Assembly: GCA_951828515.1 (NCBI GenBank)
Contig: OX639992.1
Span: 2,076,008 to 2,140,007, forward strand
Reading direction: 5' to 3'
DNA: 64,000 bases
Source of the DNA: an uncultured Poribacteria bacterium
GTDB taxonomy: Bacteria > Poribacteria > WGA-4E > WGA-3G
Below are positions 36,437 through 45,169 of this stretch, piece after piece. The stretch's first letter is position 1, and the number at the start of each line of letters is the position of its first letter. The position numbers and the translations under genes are program-made. The notes under the pieces are model-generated. The model saw nothing but the letters and a program-made list of their open reading frames with translations. It did no database searches and had not been told where the DNA came from.

Positions 36437-36472
36437 TAGCGGTCAGCAATCAGCGATCAGCAGTCAGGAAGA
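36437..36472. repeat. Family A repeat fragment after the DUF4159 gene
   Basis: GCGGTCAGCAATCAGCGATCAGCAGTCAGG heptamer run right behind the stop codon, without the opposite arm. Confidence 0.55.
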
Positions 36473-36556
36473 GTCGCGAGCATGGAGAAATTGAGGAAAT
36501 TGGGGAAACGCCCTATCAAAAACCTCTATCAAAAACCCCAAGCAAAACACTTGCTC

Positions 36557-37843
36557 CTACAAATGGGAGAGTAGTTTTTCTCGAAGGCGTTCATAGGCGA
36601 GATTCGCGCCAGCGATGTTGCCTGAAGCCGGACCTACCTGAAGTTGCGCGATGGTGCCAGTTCCGAAGAGATTCTCGATTGGGTGGAGTTGTAAATCGGT
36701 ATCGAGTCGGGGGAATCCACAGACAAGCGGGATTTGGTGTCGTGTAAGCAATTCCGTTAAAAATCCGTAACGACGCAGATTGAACCTATACCCCGTCGCG
36801 AGGATGACGCGAGACACATCCGTAATCACACCCGGCGTGGTTTCAACCCTCAGCCTTCGGATAGATAGATCTTCTTCCTCGGCAGTGATGTTATGGATAC
36901 GGGTTTCAGGATAGATGTCAACCTTTGGCGTATTTAGCAAAGCCTCCATAATATCAGGCGTGATGCTTCCTTCTCCTCTGTTCTGTTGGATTATCTCATA
37001 ACGCCGCTGAAAATTTGTCTCGCTTGCAAATTCAGCGAGTGCCTTGGGACCTAACCATACGGGCGGAAAATCGAATTGTTCCGTCTTTAACGCTTTCCGA
37101 GCAATCAGTGCTACATTATATCCCCGTCCACTGAGGCTTTTTGCAAGCGTCCCTGCTGTCAATCCACCACCAACGATAACAACTCGGTTTCCCTTACTAT
37201 CCCGTCTATCCTCACAATCCACCGAAAATTGGGAGGCGTGTAAAATCTGATCGGGGTATCGGCGTTGCCACTGGACAAACTCAGATGGGACGTAAGCACA
37301 ATCATCAGTTCCAGTGGCGAGGACAACACAACGACTCCGAAATCCTTCATTATTTTTCGAGATTAGGCGGAACGGAAATCTACCTGCGCCTTTGTCCCAT
37401 CGCAATTTCGACACATCAAACTGGTAATAAATCTGATGTGCTTCGAGTTCAGCAAGCGCGCTTTTGCAGTAATCCGAAAAGAGTTGCGTGGAGGGTTGCG
37501 AATACGGTGGTGCCAACTCATTCGTCCGGTTGTGACGCTCGGCGTATTCCACGATACCGAGTGCATCAGGGGTAATGTGATGGACAGCGGGTGAGCGGAG
37601 AAAGGTCATGCCTTGGCGTTCTGTTTTAGACCGCCATTGGGTGAGGGGTTGCGGATGCCGATCAACAATCGCGAGGCTTTTTGCTGCCGTTGGCATATCA
37701 CGGAGCAATCGAATTGCAATAGATACACCGTGTATCCCGCCCCCGATGATGGTAATCGGGACGTTCCGATGTGCGAGATGGCGGTCAGCCGTCAGCAGTC
37801 GGCTGTCAGTGAAAACGGCTTTCGGAAATCGTCGGTTATTCAT
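36557..37843 (-). CDS. FAD/NAD(P)-binding monooxygenase-like oxidoreductase
   Basis: 428 residues. The N-terminal dinucleotide-binding motif ITIIGGGIHGVSIA begins at residue 32, a second Rossmann motif VVIVGGGLTAGTLAKSL lies near 217, and the late FAD-contact VILATGYRFNLRRYG near 340. The arrangement is that of flavin N-monooxygenases of the SidA/IucD type or FAD-NAD(P)-binding proteins related to them. The first 31 residues (MNNRRFPKAVFTDSRLLTAD...) are encoded by a family A dispersed repeat, so the N terminus has been acquired from the repeat or the true start is further in. Substrate not predictable. The genes on either side are unrelated. Confidence 0.75.
   Translation of the reverse strand: MNNRRFPKAVFTDSRLLTADRHLAHRNVPITIIGGGIHGVSIAIRLLRDMPTAAKSLAIVDRHPQPLTQWRSKTERQGMTFLRSPAVHHITPDALGIVEYAERHNRTNELAPPYSQPSTQLFSDYCKSALAELEAHQIYYQFDVSKLRWDKGAGRFPFRLISKNNEGFRSRCVVLATGTDDCAYVPSEFVQWQRRYPDQILHASQFSVDCEDRRDSKGNRVVIVGGGLTAGTLAKSLSGRGYNVALIARKALKTEQFDFPPVWLGPKALAEFASETNFQRRYEIIQQNRGEGSITPDIMEALLNTPKVDIYPETRIHNITAEEEDLSIRRLRVETTPGVITDVSRVILATGYRFNLRRYGFLTELLTRHQIPLVCGFPRLDTDLQLHPIENLFGTGTIAQLQVGPASGNIAGANLAYERLREKLLSHL
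37786..37830. repeat. Family A repeat overlapping the 5' end of the FAD oxidoreductase
   Basis: GGCGGTCAGCCGTCAGCAGTCGGCTGTCAG heptamers lie inside the first 25 codons of the coding region. Confidence 0.6.
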
Positions 37844-37854
37844 TCTGTAGAAAT

Positions 37855-38685
37855 CTAATCCGTATTCGGTGGTGGTAGATACACGCTCTTCAACGCGAAG
37901 GTTCGTGACGACGGTTCATCGATGGCACGGTAGATGCTGTAACGATACTGGACAACCCCAACGGATGGCGCGATCCAATAAATCGCGGGTGGACTAATTA
38001 AGAAAACCGACGGCTCTGGACTATCCCCGTAGACGACTTCCTCGTGAACGACATACGTCGTGTAACTACCGGCGGGAACGGTAACCTGTTCATTGTCGCT
38101 GACTACATAGCGTGTAACCGTGACCGGTATTCCAGCGGTCTTCTCAAAAACCACCCACTCTTTCCCGACTTCCAATGGAAAATCCCATAGACGGCGCGGG
38201 GGGAAATGCTTTCGGTGAGATATACGGAGAAAGCCTGGATTATCAACACTCGGCAGGTACATGTCAAACGCAGATTCTACCAATGCTTGATGGGTCTTAG
38301 CAAAATAGGTGGCAAAAATTGGGAACGGGAATCCGTCAAAAAACTCGGTGTCTATCCGCAAATAATAGGCATTCGCCACCAAGTGGTCAACAGCCTCAAC
38401 GCTGAGTTGGTCAGGTTCCTCGGTGGTAATCCCGCTGATGGTCAACTGCCGATGCGTTGTGCCACTGATATCGCGTGTACCTTCGACTCGCATCGTGAAC
38501 TCCTGATTGGTATCAACGTTGATGTATGTCCACGCAGAACCTGGAGCCGTTGGAAGGTCAATAGCCTGGAATCCTCTTGTCTCAGGTGGTGGAAGCGTTG
38601 TTTCGCCGTGCGGGTCAATCAGTCCTTCATCTCCACAACTCAGGAGGAACAGCAAGAGAAGCATAGTAGAAAGGGTCTTCAGCAT
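37855..38685 (-). CDS. Predicted lipoprotein of unknown function
   Basis: 276 residues from the ATG at 38685, which opens a lipoprotein signal (LKTLSTMLLLLFLLSC, lipobox LLSC). The longer open frame runs back through a GGAAGGAT microsatellite (about 38694-38716) and into the next gene's end, and is not credible. The mature part is beta-rich with PGSAWTYINVDTNQEFTMRVEGTRDI, VGKEWVVFEKTAG and VTVPAGSYTTYVVHEEV. These resemble outer-surface or periplasmic beta-sandwich proteins that check for complete salts or cofactors, but no named family is recognised. It lies directly downstream of the large zincin gene on the same strand and may be co-expressed. Confidence 0.7.
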   Translation of the reverse strand: MLKTLSTMLLLLFLLSCGDEGLIDPHGETTLPPPETRGFQAIDLPTAPGSAWTYINVDTNQEFTMRVEGTRDISGTTHRQLTISGITTEEPDQLSVEAVDHLVANAYYLRIDTEFFDGFPFPIFATYFAKTHQALVESAFDMYLPSVDNPGFLRISHRKHFPPRRLWDFPLEVGKEWVVFEKTAGIPVTVTRYVVSDNEQVTVPAGSYTTYVVHEEVVYGDSPEPSVFLISPPAIYWIAPSVGVVQYRYSIYRAIDEPSSRTFALKSVYLPPPNTD

Positions 38686-38798
38686 TTGGGTGGAAGGATG
38701 GAAGGATGGAAGGATGGGCACCCACGCTTCCACCCTTCCCCTCTTCCATTCCGAGTTCTTTGCTGACAGTTTCTTTGCCGATTGCTGACAACTTTTCA

Positions 38799-41405
38799 TC
38801 ATTTTACCACACAGAATTTGCCGGTACTTTGGAATCCGTTTCCATCGGTTGCCCGGAAGAAGTATAATCCGGTGCAGACCATTTCGCCGCGTGCGTTCGT
38901 ACAATCCCACTCGGAGGCACCCTCGAGTACCTTAATTAAGTTTCCCAAAGCATCGTAGATTTCAACGGTTAAACCCTTCGGATAAAAGGTGAGGTGTTTA
39001 CCTTGTCCCGCATAAAGCGGGTTAGGTGCGACAACGACATTACGGTTCTGGCTATTTGCGACATAATTGAAGGTTCGTCCCTGCCAGATTCGGGTGCCTG
39101 TTATGCCAGCAGCGGTTTGCCCTCGAATTTTATAGAGATAGATACCTGTCGGTGGAAATCCGTTCGTGCGGAGTGTCCCCAACCATTTCGTTTCGGTTTC
39201 TTGTGTCAAAAAGACAGTGTATTCATTCCTATTCGGACCCTCCACTACCAAGTGGGGTGAAGCCTGCAGTGGATACGTGCTTTGTACTTCAACATTCCAT
39301 TCACCTGTACCGTGCGGTTGCGTCTGAATGAAGAAGGCAGGTGCTCCGCTCGTGGTGTTCACACTCGGCGTGATGCTGTTTGGAACGATGCTCGGTGTAC
39401 CCATAAATCCCATTGCGTCAACAGGCACAACAGCATAGTAGTAGTGGAAATTGTTCGGGTCAAAGAATTCGCTATTGACATCAATTCCCTCAAAGACAGT
39501 GGAATCTCCAAACTGAGTTTGTGAGATATTCACGCGTCCGACAATAGTTATATCGTCGTCAGGGATGCCGTTTTCATCGCGGTCGGCAGCGGCGCGGACT
39601 TCATCAAAGCTTTGAAAGGGTTGGGGGACATCCGTTTCATTCTGTAGTATGTAGCGTTTTCGCACGATTGCCACCTCTTGAATCCCTGACGGATTGTCAA
39701 CATCCCACTTCACAAGTGGTCCGTTAGAACCTTGAACGACCTGTGCGTTTGAAAGCGTACCCGTTGGTGGCGCACCCGCCATATAACTGACAGACCCACC
39801 GAAACTCCCACCCGGAATTACGACGCGTTCAACATCGGGGTGCATATTAATTAAGATGAGCGTGATCTCCTGAATATCGCCCCCGAAATCCTTGAAGGTC
39901 ATCTGCGCTTCTTGGGAACGGTGATAGGTGAATGCCTCCTTGATCTCAGTGGTCCCATCCCGTTTTTTGACGATGAATTTGGCAGCCCATCCACGCAAAC
40001 CGGTGCCTACGTGCCGCTGCAGTTCATCCTGAATGTCCTGTCGATCATCAGGAGCGAGGCGTTGAAGACTTATCGGTGCGAGATCTGCGCCATCAATTTT
40101 GACCGCGAATTCCGGCATAATACCCGTGGGACGGAAGACGATATAGCGTGCCGAGAAATGCTCAGGCATTGATTCGGAATCGAAATCGGCGCGAACTGGA
40201 TAACTCGCGTGCACATCGTTGGGATGAATAGCGATCGGTGGGAAACGATGTGCGTTTCTATATCCGGGCATTCCAGTCGCCGTATTGGCACGGGTATGCG
40301 TGAAATAGTTCCACACCGTAAAAGTCTTGAACGCCTCAGCGAGGGTCGTGCCGTTATCCGTAAAAACGTCGTAAAAATTGCCCATCTCGCGATAACTGCC
40401 ATCGGTAGCATTTCTGTAAAATTGGCGGACGATGTCGTACCCGAACCGCTCTGTCATATACAACGCCCAGATAACGGAGCCATACTCATGATCGCCGATA
40501 CGACTCTCAAGGGAAATATCGGGGATGAGAAACCAGCGACGGAGCTGATGGATATAATAGTTATAAGCATCGGTTTCGTTGGGTTCATCGGGATCCGGGA
40601 GTGTATCGCCATCGTCAATAAGCCCACCGTCGTAAGTCATGACTTCTATCCAAGTTGCGGATGCCTCCATGAACCAGGTCGGCATATAGGCGTTATATCC
40701 GAACTGGACCCCGTGCAGGAATTCATGTGTGCAGGTTGTCTCAAGATAGCGGATTCCCTCGGCTTTTCCGACGTAATCGTAGATACGGGAGTTAATCATG
40801 AAATAGGGTGCGACGGTCAGTGCGGTGGATAATACACGTCCTTCGAACCAGTCAGCGGTAGTGATACCGAGTGCGGGAAAGGTAAAGAGGTAGACATCAT
40901 ATTTATGGTTGCCGCCGTTTTGTGCCGCCCAAAAGTCGATGTAAGGGATTTTGAATCCCATCAGGTCGATTTGGACGCGATATGCGCGTTCCATCGCATC
41001 GGCACAGAGATCGACATAATCGGGAACGCCATTGCGCGGATGGAAATCCTCAAGCGGTGGTGCATGCGGTCCGACGCGCGTGTAATGGAATTTAAAATGC
41101 GGTGTGTCAAACCTCTCTGGTAACACTATCTCACCGAAGAAACTACCGGGGAGTCCGGGTCGCAGGAAAAGTCCTTTCAGCTTCTGCCGATGTACAGAGG
41201 GTAAGTTTTGCCAATTCTTAGCGAGGGTGACAAAACTATCGGTTACACATTCCGTTATTTCGCTTGCGGTGTATCTCGGTTTGAGATGAGTGAACTGTTG
41301 AGCCGTTTGGATCGCGCTTTGGAGTCCGGGATCCGGTGGAAGTGCGTGTGCGACAGGTAAGAACGCTATAAGGAGCGCGATGATGACGGTAAACGATACT
41401 CTCAT
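38799..41405 (-). CDS. Large secreted zincin-like metalloprotease with C-terminal secretion domain
   Basis: 868 residues. Signal peptide at 1-21 (VIIALLIAFLPVAHA/L). The catalytic HEFLH lies near 227-231, followed by WFMEASATW, where the Glu after the second segment fits a gluzincin-type third zinc ligand. The remainder has fibronectin/Ig-like beta domains. The last 80 residues (VVVAPNPLYAG ... KVLEG-x-x-x-WDCTN ... GLYFF ... GKFCVVK) resemble the FlgD-Ig/Por-secretion C-terminal domain used by type IX secretion in Bacteroidetes. No T9SS gene is in the window. Likely an extracellular or surface protease. Its C-terminal sorting type differs from the TWG-IK motif of its neighbours. Confidence 0.78.
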   Translation of the reverse strand: MRVSFTVIIALLIAFLPVAHALPPDPGLQSAIQTAQQFTHLKPRYTASEITECVTDSFVTLAKNWQNLPSVHRQKLKGLFLRPGLPGSFFGEIVLPERFDTPHFKFHYTRVGPHAPPLEDFHPRNGVPDYVDLCADAMERAYRVQIDLMGFKIPYIDFWAAQNGGNHKYDVYLFTFPALGITTADWFEGRVLSTALTVAPYFMINSRIYDYVGKAEGIRYLETTCTHEFLHGVQFGYNAYMPTWFMEASATWIEVMTYDGGLIDDGDTLPDPDEPNETDAYNYYIHQLRRWFLIPDISLESRIGDHEYGSVIWALYMTERFGYDIVRQFYRNATDGSYREMGNFYDVFTDNGTTLAEAFKTFTVWNYFTHTRANTATGMPGYRNAHRFPPIAIHPNDVHASYPVRADFDSESMPEHFSARYIVFRPTGIMPEFAVKIDGADLAPISLQRLAPDDRQDIQDELQRHVGTGLRGWAAKFIVKKRDGTTEIKEAFTYHRSQEAQMTFKDFGGDIQEITLILINMHPDVERVVIPGGSFGGSVSYMAGAPPTGTLSNAQVVQGSNGPLVKWDVDNPSGIQEVAIVRKRYILQNETDVPQPFQSFDEVRAAADRDENGIPDDDITIVGRVNISQTQFGDSTVFEGIDVNSEFFDPNNFHYYYAVVPVDAMGFMGTPSIVPNSITPSVNTTSGAPAFFIQTQPHGTGEWNVEVQSTYPLQASPHLVVEGPNRNEYTVFLTQETETKWLGTLRTNGFPPTGIYLYKIRGQTAAGITGTRIWQGRTFNYVANSQNRNVVVAPNPLYAGQGKHLTFYPKGLTVEIYDALGNLIKVLEGASEWDCTNARGEMVCTGLYFFRATDGNGFQSTGKFCVVK

Positions 41406-41407
41406 AT

Positions 41408-41486
41408 TTTTATAGTTATCAGTTGTCAGTTGTCAGTTGTCGGTTAACAAGAGAGGTTTAAGGCGCGCCCCTCTTTAACTGATAAC
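41408..41486. repeat. Family A repeat upstream of the zincin gene
   Basis: AGTTATCAGTTGTCAGTTGTCAGTTGTCGG heptamers facing ACTGATAACTGCTCAAG at the other side. It fills the gap between the zincin and the flavin oxidase-like gene. Confidence 0.6.
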
Positions 41487-41489
41487 TGC

Positions 41490-42029
41490 TCAAGCGAAAC
41501 GGGTAGGTTTTCCATCGAGGCTGGTGCGGTTGGTTTCTTTCCAATAGGCTTCTACGCCTTCTTCGCCCTTTTTCGCCGCCCACGCGTTTAACTGTTCCCT
41601 TTCACCGACATAATCATAAAGCGGGACAGCCATCCCACAAGAAGTTTGTACGAGGTCAACGTTGAGATCAAAGATCTGCCTCGCTCCCGGCAATGGCGTG
41701 AACAACGGGAAAAGCAGTTGCCACTCAGCATCGTCTTTGTGGATAGTCTTTGCGGTACCATAGAGTCGGAGGATCATGGGGTTATCCTGAAAAGCGGTAA
41801 ACATGAGCGTCATTCGAGGGTTTTCTTGAACGTGTGCGGCGGTTTCATTCCCGCTCCCCGTTACGTTTAACCAAGCGACGCGGTTTGAACCCAAGACACG
41901 CAACGAATCCATGCCTTTCGGGGACAGATTGATTCTGCTATCGGCTGTAGCGGTTGCGACAAAAAAGATTTTTTGCTCACTGATGAATTGCTGTAGTTTC
42001 TGAGGGATTTCAGTATACAATTTCGCCAT
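41490..42029 (-). CDS. Pyridoxamine 5'-phosphate oxidase-family protein
   Basis: 179 residues from ATG 42029 (MAKLYTEIPQKLQQFISEQ); the frame extends 15 codons upstream without support. The split-barrel FMN-binding fold is suggested by FFVATATADSRINLSPKG near residue 20, NRVAWLNVTGSGNETAAHVQENPRMTLMF and ILRLYGTAKTIH. Such proteins include FMN-dependent oxidases and biliverdin or F420-binding reductases. No signal peptide, so cytoplasmic. The substrate is unknown and no partner gene is adjacent. Confidence 0.8.
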   Translation of the reverse strand: MAKLYTEIPQKLQQFISEQKIFFVATATADSRINLSPKGMDSLRVLGSNRVAWLNVTGSGNETAAHVQENPRMTLMFTAFQDNPMILRLYGTAKTIHKDDAEWQLLFPLFTPLPGARQIFDLNVDLVQTSCGMAVPLYDYVGEREQLNAWAAKKGEEGVEAYWKETNRTSLDGKPTRFA

Positions 42030-42096
42030 CGTGTTAAACCCCACTGTTTTGAAGGCGGCTAAGATATGATCCACTCAGCCGCCGAATTTAAAAAAC

Positions 42097-42879
42097 TTAA
42101 TTCGCTTTGATTGCCCCCCATGTGAGTGCGAGTTTCCCTGCGGGTTCAACATCAAAGGCGATTTGATAATTTTCCATGACCTCTTTTTTATCTAACGCAC
42201 GATGGTAAACAGCGACATCATCAATCTCACCCTCGAAATAGAAGGGTTTGATAAAAGCGTTGCGGTCATGTCCGACTGCGACAACAACATGGCTGCGTGT
42301 CTCACGACTGTTTATCTTTCCATCCGCTTCGGCATCTGCCTCACCATTGATGTAGAGCATCTTTTTCTCGCTATCACCATCGGCGACAAACGTGATGTGC
42401 GTCCATTCATCTGCCTTAACAGCGGTTTCGGTTTTGAAGACCCCAAACCCGTCGCCACCTCTTTGGGTTTGTATCGTGCCATCCGCCAAGAGTTCCAACC
42501 ACGAATCACCACCACCCTGCGGATCATCGTCCCAGATGATAACTTTAGGACCGTCGGGCAGGGCTACGGGTTTAATCCACATGGCATAGGTAACATTCTG
42601 TCCAGTAGTGGCGGGTCCCATGACGACATAATCCTCTTCACCATTGAAACTAAGTGCGTCTCCGACAATGCCCTCTACAATTGTGGGGGCACCCTTGATC
42701 TCTCCATCATTTTCACCGAGGGCATCTTTGGCTACCTTGGCATCGGTATCAGCCTTATCAAAAGTCCAATGTCCCCCCAGTCCATCTTCAATGGATTGCG
42801 CGTGCGCTATTTCTGTGTTGACTGTTGCGAAGCTAATGACTGCTGCGCAAGCGAGTGTAAGGCATAGACCTAATTTCAT
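42097..42879 (-). CDS. Secreted LamG-domain protein with C-terminal TWG-IK motif
   Basis: 260 residues from ATG 42879, which has a perfect AGGAGGTGAACCG upstream. Signal peptide KLGLCLTLACAAVISFATVNTEIAHA/Q. The LamG/concanavalin domain starts at GLGGHWTFDKADTDAKVAKD and includes DALSFNGEEDYVVMG, YAMWIKPV and FEGEIDDVAVYHRALDKKEV, the standard ending of Laminin_G_3 domains. Such domains bind glycans or act as spacers on surface proteins. The C terminus VEPAGKLALTWGAIKAN matches the shared motif. It is transcribed in the same direction as the neighbouring CBM-like protein. Confidence 0.83.
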   Translation of the reverse strand: MKLGLCLTLACAAVISFATVNTEIAHAQSIEDGLGGHWTFDKADTDAKVAKDALGENDGEIKGAPTIVEGIVGDALSFNGEEDYVVMGPATTGQNVTYAMWIKPVALPDGPKVIIWDDDPQGGGDSWLELLADGTIQTQRGGDGFGVFKTETAVKADEWTHITFVADGDSEKKMLYINGEADAEADGKINSRETRSHVVVAVGHDRNAFIKPFYFEGEIDDVAVYHRALDKKEVMENYQIAFDVEPAGKLALTWGAIKAN

Positions 42880-43063
42880 CGGTTCACCTCCTGGATATTG
42901 TAAACCCATGGTGTGCAATGTGTTCTTTCGGTAGAAGCAAAGTGCTTACCACTCTTATTTGACCCTGATGTATATTATATATCGTTTTGGGTGTATATGC
43001 AAGGGAAATGGAAGAAAATCCTTCAGCAATCAGCGGTTAGCAGTTGCGATCGGGAGATCGCTT

Positions 43064-43705
43064 CTACAGGTTTTTGAGAGCGGCCCATGTTGTTGTCAAT
43101 TTATCCGAGGGTTCAACTGCTTGTGGTTCGGCACCATCAATATCAGCAACGTACTCACCTTCATAGAGGCGGATATGATCGAGCCAGACGTCCACCTTTT
43201 GTGCACCCAGAATTATACCCGCACGCGAACTAACGTCGTCGTTGGTCATTTTGAAGGTGATGAAGAATTCCTTCCATGTCTCAGACAGATTGATTGTCTG
43301 TCTCGCATACTCATTCCACGGATCCCCTTGATGAAGGATGCGCATTACGGCAGTTCTCGGTTTTTCACTCTTTGCCCACAAGCTGTAGGTATAGGTTGTG
43401 CCTTTCTCCAGTGTGAAAGGTTGCTGATAGAATTGGATATGCCAGACGGCGTTGCCCTGTTTACCGATTTTGACGTAAGCGACTTTTTTGCCGACGATCG
43501 GTTCTGCTTTTTTGCCTTCAGGTTGAAAAAGAGCGGCGGCATCGGCGTGTGTCCAGTGGTGCCACCCTTCAAGATTGAGATCGAAATCGCCGTTTTTGAG
43601 GATATTTTCGGGCGGTTTTGCTGCATAAGCGAGCGTTGCACACCCGAACAGCCCTATCAACACAAGTAAACAGATAGGCATCGAAGTTCTCTTAATCGTG
43701 TTCAT
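43064..43705 (-). CDS. Secreted carbohydrate-binding-like protein with C-terminal TWA-LK motif
   Basis: 213 residues from ATG 43705, which has AGAAGGTGGAA upstream; the longer frame overlaps the preceding gene. Signal peptide (NTIKRTSMPICLLVLIGLFGCATLAYA/A). The mature domain begins NILKNGDFDLNLEGWHHW, the start pattern of CBM4/9 (CenC-type) carbohydrate-binding domains, with WLDHIRLYEGEY as the typical final strand. The C terminus VEPSDKLTTTWAALKNL is the fourth, slightly diverged copy of the shared motif (TWA instead of TWG). The start overlaps the end of the upstream His-rich lipoprotein gene by 14 bases, so the two are translationally coupled. Confidence 0.8.
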   Translation of the reverse strand: MNTIKRTSMPICLLVLIGLFGCATLAYAAKPPENILKNGDFDLNLEGWHHWTHADAAALFQPEGKKAEPIVGKKVAYVKIGKQGNAVWHIQFYQQPFTLEKGTTYTYSLWAKSEKPRTAVMRILHQGDPWNEYARQTINLSETWKEFFITFKMTNDDVSSRAGIILGAQKVDVWLDHIRLYEGEYVADIDGAEPQAVEPSDKLTTTWAALKNL

Positions 43706-44174
43706 TTCCACCTTCTCTGTCGTGTTCGCCTCCATGTTCTGAGTCGTGTTCACCATGCTCTCCACCGTGGGTATGCTCACCACTTCCTACTTCGGGGTGG
43801 GCAGTCCATCCGTTGAAGTTAGTGCTCGTTGCGATGAGTTGGACCTCTATTTTTTCTCCGGATGCAAGGTCTGTAGACGGTGTCGGACCAAGCTCTTTCC
43901 CGTTCGATAGGTGAACTTCAACTCGAACCTGTTTCAGCGTTTCGTTTGTGGTATTTTCCACGGTGCCTTTGAAGGCATTGCTTTGCGCTTCGTAAGCCAA
44001 AATAAGTCGGGCACCATTGCGGACCCGATCATAGGTTTCATTCAGCGCGAGTTCAGTGTTAGATTCTTCTTCACCCTCATCAACAGATGGTTTGTTCGTC
44101 CTTGAACAACTACTTATAACAAAAATCGCGCACACCACAAGACTTGCGGTAAGAATTTTATAGGTATGATTCAC
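43692..44174 (-). CDS. Predicted lipoprotein with FxLYD-like domain and His/Glu-rich tail
   Basis: 160 residues from a GTG at 44174, supported by AAAGGAGCATCTCC; the longer open frame has no ribosome-binding site. Lipobox VISSC. The mature part has RLILAYEAQSNAFKGTVENTTNETLKQVRVEVHLSNG, a pattern typical of FxLYD-type beta-sandwich domains in surface lipoproteins. The last 30 residues (GEHTHGGEHGEHDSEHGGEHD...) are rich in His, Asp and Glu and could bind Zn, Ni or Cu. The stop overlaps the start of the CBM-like gene. A role in metal handling is only inferred. Confidence 0.72.
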   Translation of the reverse strand: MNHTYKILTASLVVCAIFVISSCSRTNKPSVDEGEEESNTELALNETYDRVRNGARLILAYEAQSNAFKGTVENTTNETLKQVRVEVHLSNGKELGPTPSTDLASGEKIEVQLIATSTNFNGWTAHPEVGSGEHTHGGEHGEHDSEHGGEHDREGGNEHD

Positions 44175-44232
44175 GGAGATGCTCCTTTCGGTACGGGATA
44201 GTTTATATTCGTTAATTCCTTCAACTGAGTAC

Positions 44233-44838
44233 CTACCTAACAACTTGTGTCGCTTGGTTGAACCATCGGAAAAGTCGTTGAATTGGGCCGGGTTGATCTA
44301 CTTGAATTTTAGACACGTCTGTTGGAAGAATTACGGCTACAGATTCCCATTGTCCATCGGTGTAGTCTGGATTACCTTGATGGAAAGCGATGTCTTTGGG
44401 TTCGGGGATCGGGTCTCCATCAAGCAACATACATTCCATGTAAAGTTCAATGGCTTCCCGGGTGCGCTTCAAGGCATCTTCAATTGTGTCACCATCAGTG
44501 AAGCAGCCCGGTAAATCAGGGGTGGTTACACTATAGCCACTGTCGGGGTCTTTGTGGATAACAACGGGATATTGTCGAAGTTCGGGGAATTTTATTGTTA
44601 TCGTTTTCCAGAGTCCATCGGCATATTCTGGATTTGTTTCATGAAATGCGATGTCTTTGGGTTCGGGAATCGGGTCTCCATCAAGCAACATGCCTTCAAG
44701 GTGCAGCTCAATGGCTTCTATGGCTTGTCGCAAGACATCTGCAATAGTGTCACCGAAAGTATAACATCCAGGCAAATCTGGAACCATCATGCCGTAGTCG
44801 CTATCTGGGTCTTTGTAAATAACAATCGGATAATGCAT
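44233..44838 (-). CDS. HicB-family antitoxin with two tandem HicB domains
   Basis: 201 residues from ATG 44838, which has a perfect GGAGGAATTGT upstream. It contains two consecutive HicB (UPF0150) units: HYPIVIYKDPDSDYGMMVPDLPGCYTFGDTI and QYPVVIHKDPDSGYSVTTPDLPGCFTDGDTI. Each is followed by an EAIELxxxxMLLDGDPIPEP helix; single-domain HicB is about 80-110 residues, so the gene has duplicated internally. It lies next to a HicA gene on the same strand. The normal role is to neutralise HicA and repress the operon. A DNA-binding C-terminal domain is not evident; the tail (PGPIQRLFRWFNQ) is short. Confidence 0.85.
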   Translation of the reverse strand: MHYPIVIYKDPDSDYGMMVPDLPGCYTFGDTIADVLRQAIEAIELHLEGMLLDGDPIPEPKDIAFHETNPEYADGLWKTITIKFPELRQYPVVIHKDPDSGYSVTTPDLPGCFTDGDTIEDALKRTREAIELYMECMLLDGDPIPEPKDIAFHQGNPDYTDGQWESVAVILPTDVSKIQVDQPGPIQRLFRWFNQATQVVR

Positions 44839-44909
44839 ACAATTCCTCCAGTGAAGTGCAACCACCTGCCCAGATTGAGCAGGTTCACATAAGCATTTTA
44901 TTCACTTCT

Positions 44910-45140
44910 TTAAGCCCAATCCCAGCCGGTCTGTCTATAGATATTCCGCAATATGTGTATCGGTATGTCCTTTTGTGGATGTGAAACGGTTGCTTTCCCC
45001 GGCTGATTGGGATGTTTGAATTGATGATGGTCTCCCTTAATATCAGACAAGTACCACCCTTCACGCTCAAGTTGCTTAATCAATTTGCGAGAATTGCGAA
45101 GTCGTTTCCAACTTGGACGCTTCAGGCTGCGGTTTGACAT
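44910..45140 (-). CDS. HicA-family toxin (mRNA interferase)
   Basis: 76 residues. HicA double-stranded-RNA-binding-like fold: SRKLIKQLEREGWYLSDIKGDHHQFKHP with the catalytic His in GDHHQF, then KATVSHPQKDIPIHILRNIYRQTGW. HicA toxins cleave mRNA independently of the ribosome. The first 16 residues (MSNRSLKRPSWKRLRN) are longer than the usual start; GAGGAATTCGGAAT precedes the ATG. HicA comes before HicB on this strand, as is typical, with a gap of about 70 bp. A small unrecognised gene precedes it. Confidence 0.85.
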   Translation of the reverse strand: MSNRSLKRPSWKRLRNSRKLIKQLEREGWYLSDIKGDHHQFKHPNQPGKATVSHPQKDIPIHILRNIYRQTGWDWA

Positions 45141-45169
45141 ATTCCGAATTCCTCGGGAAACCCACGCTA

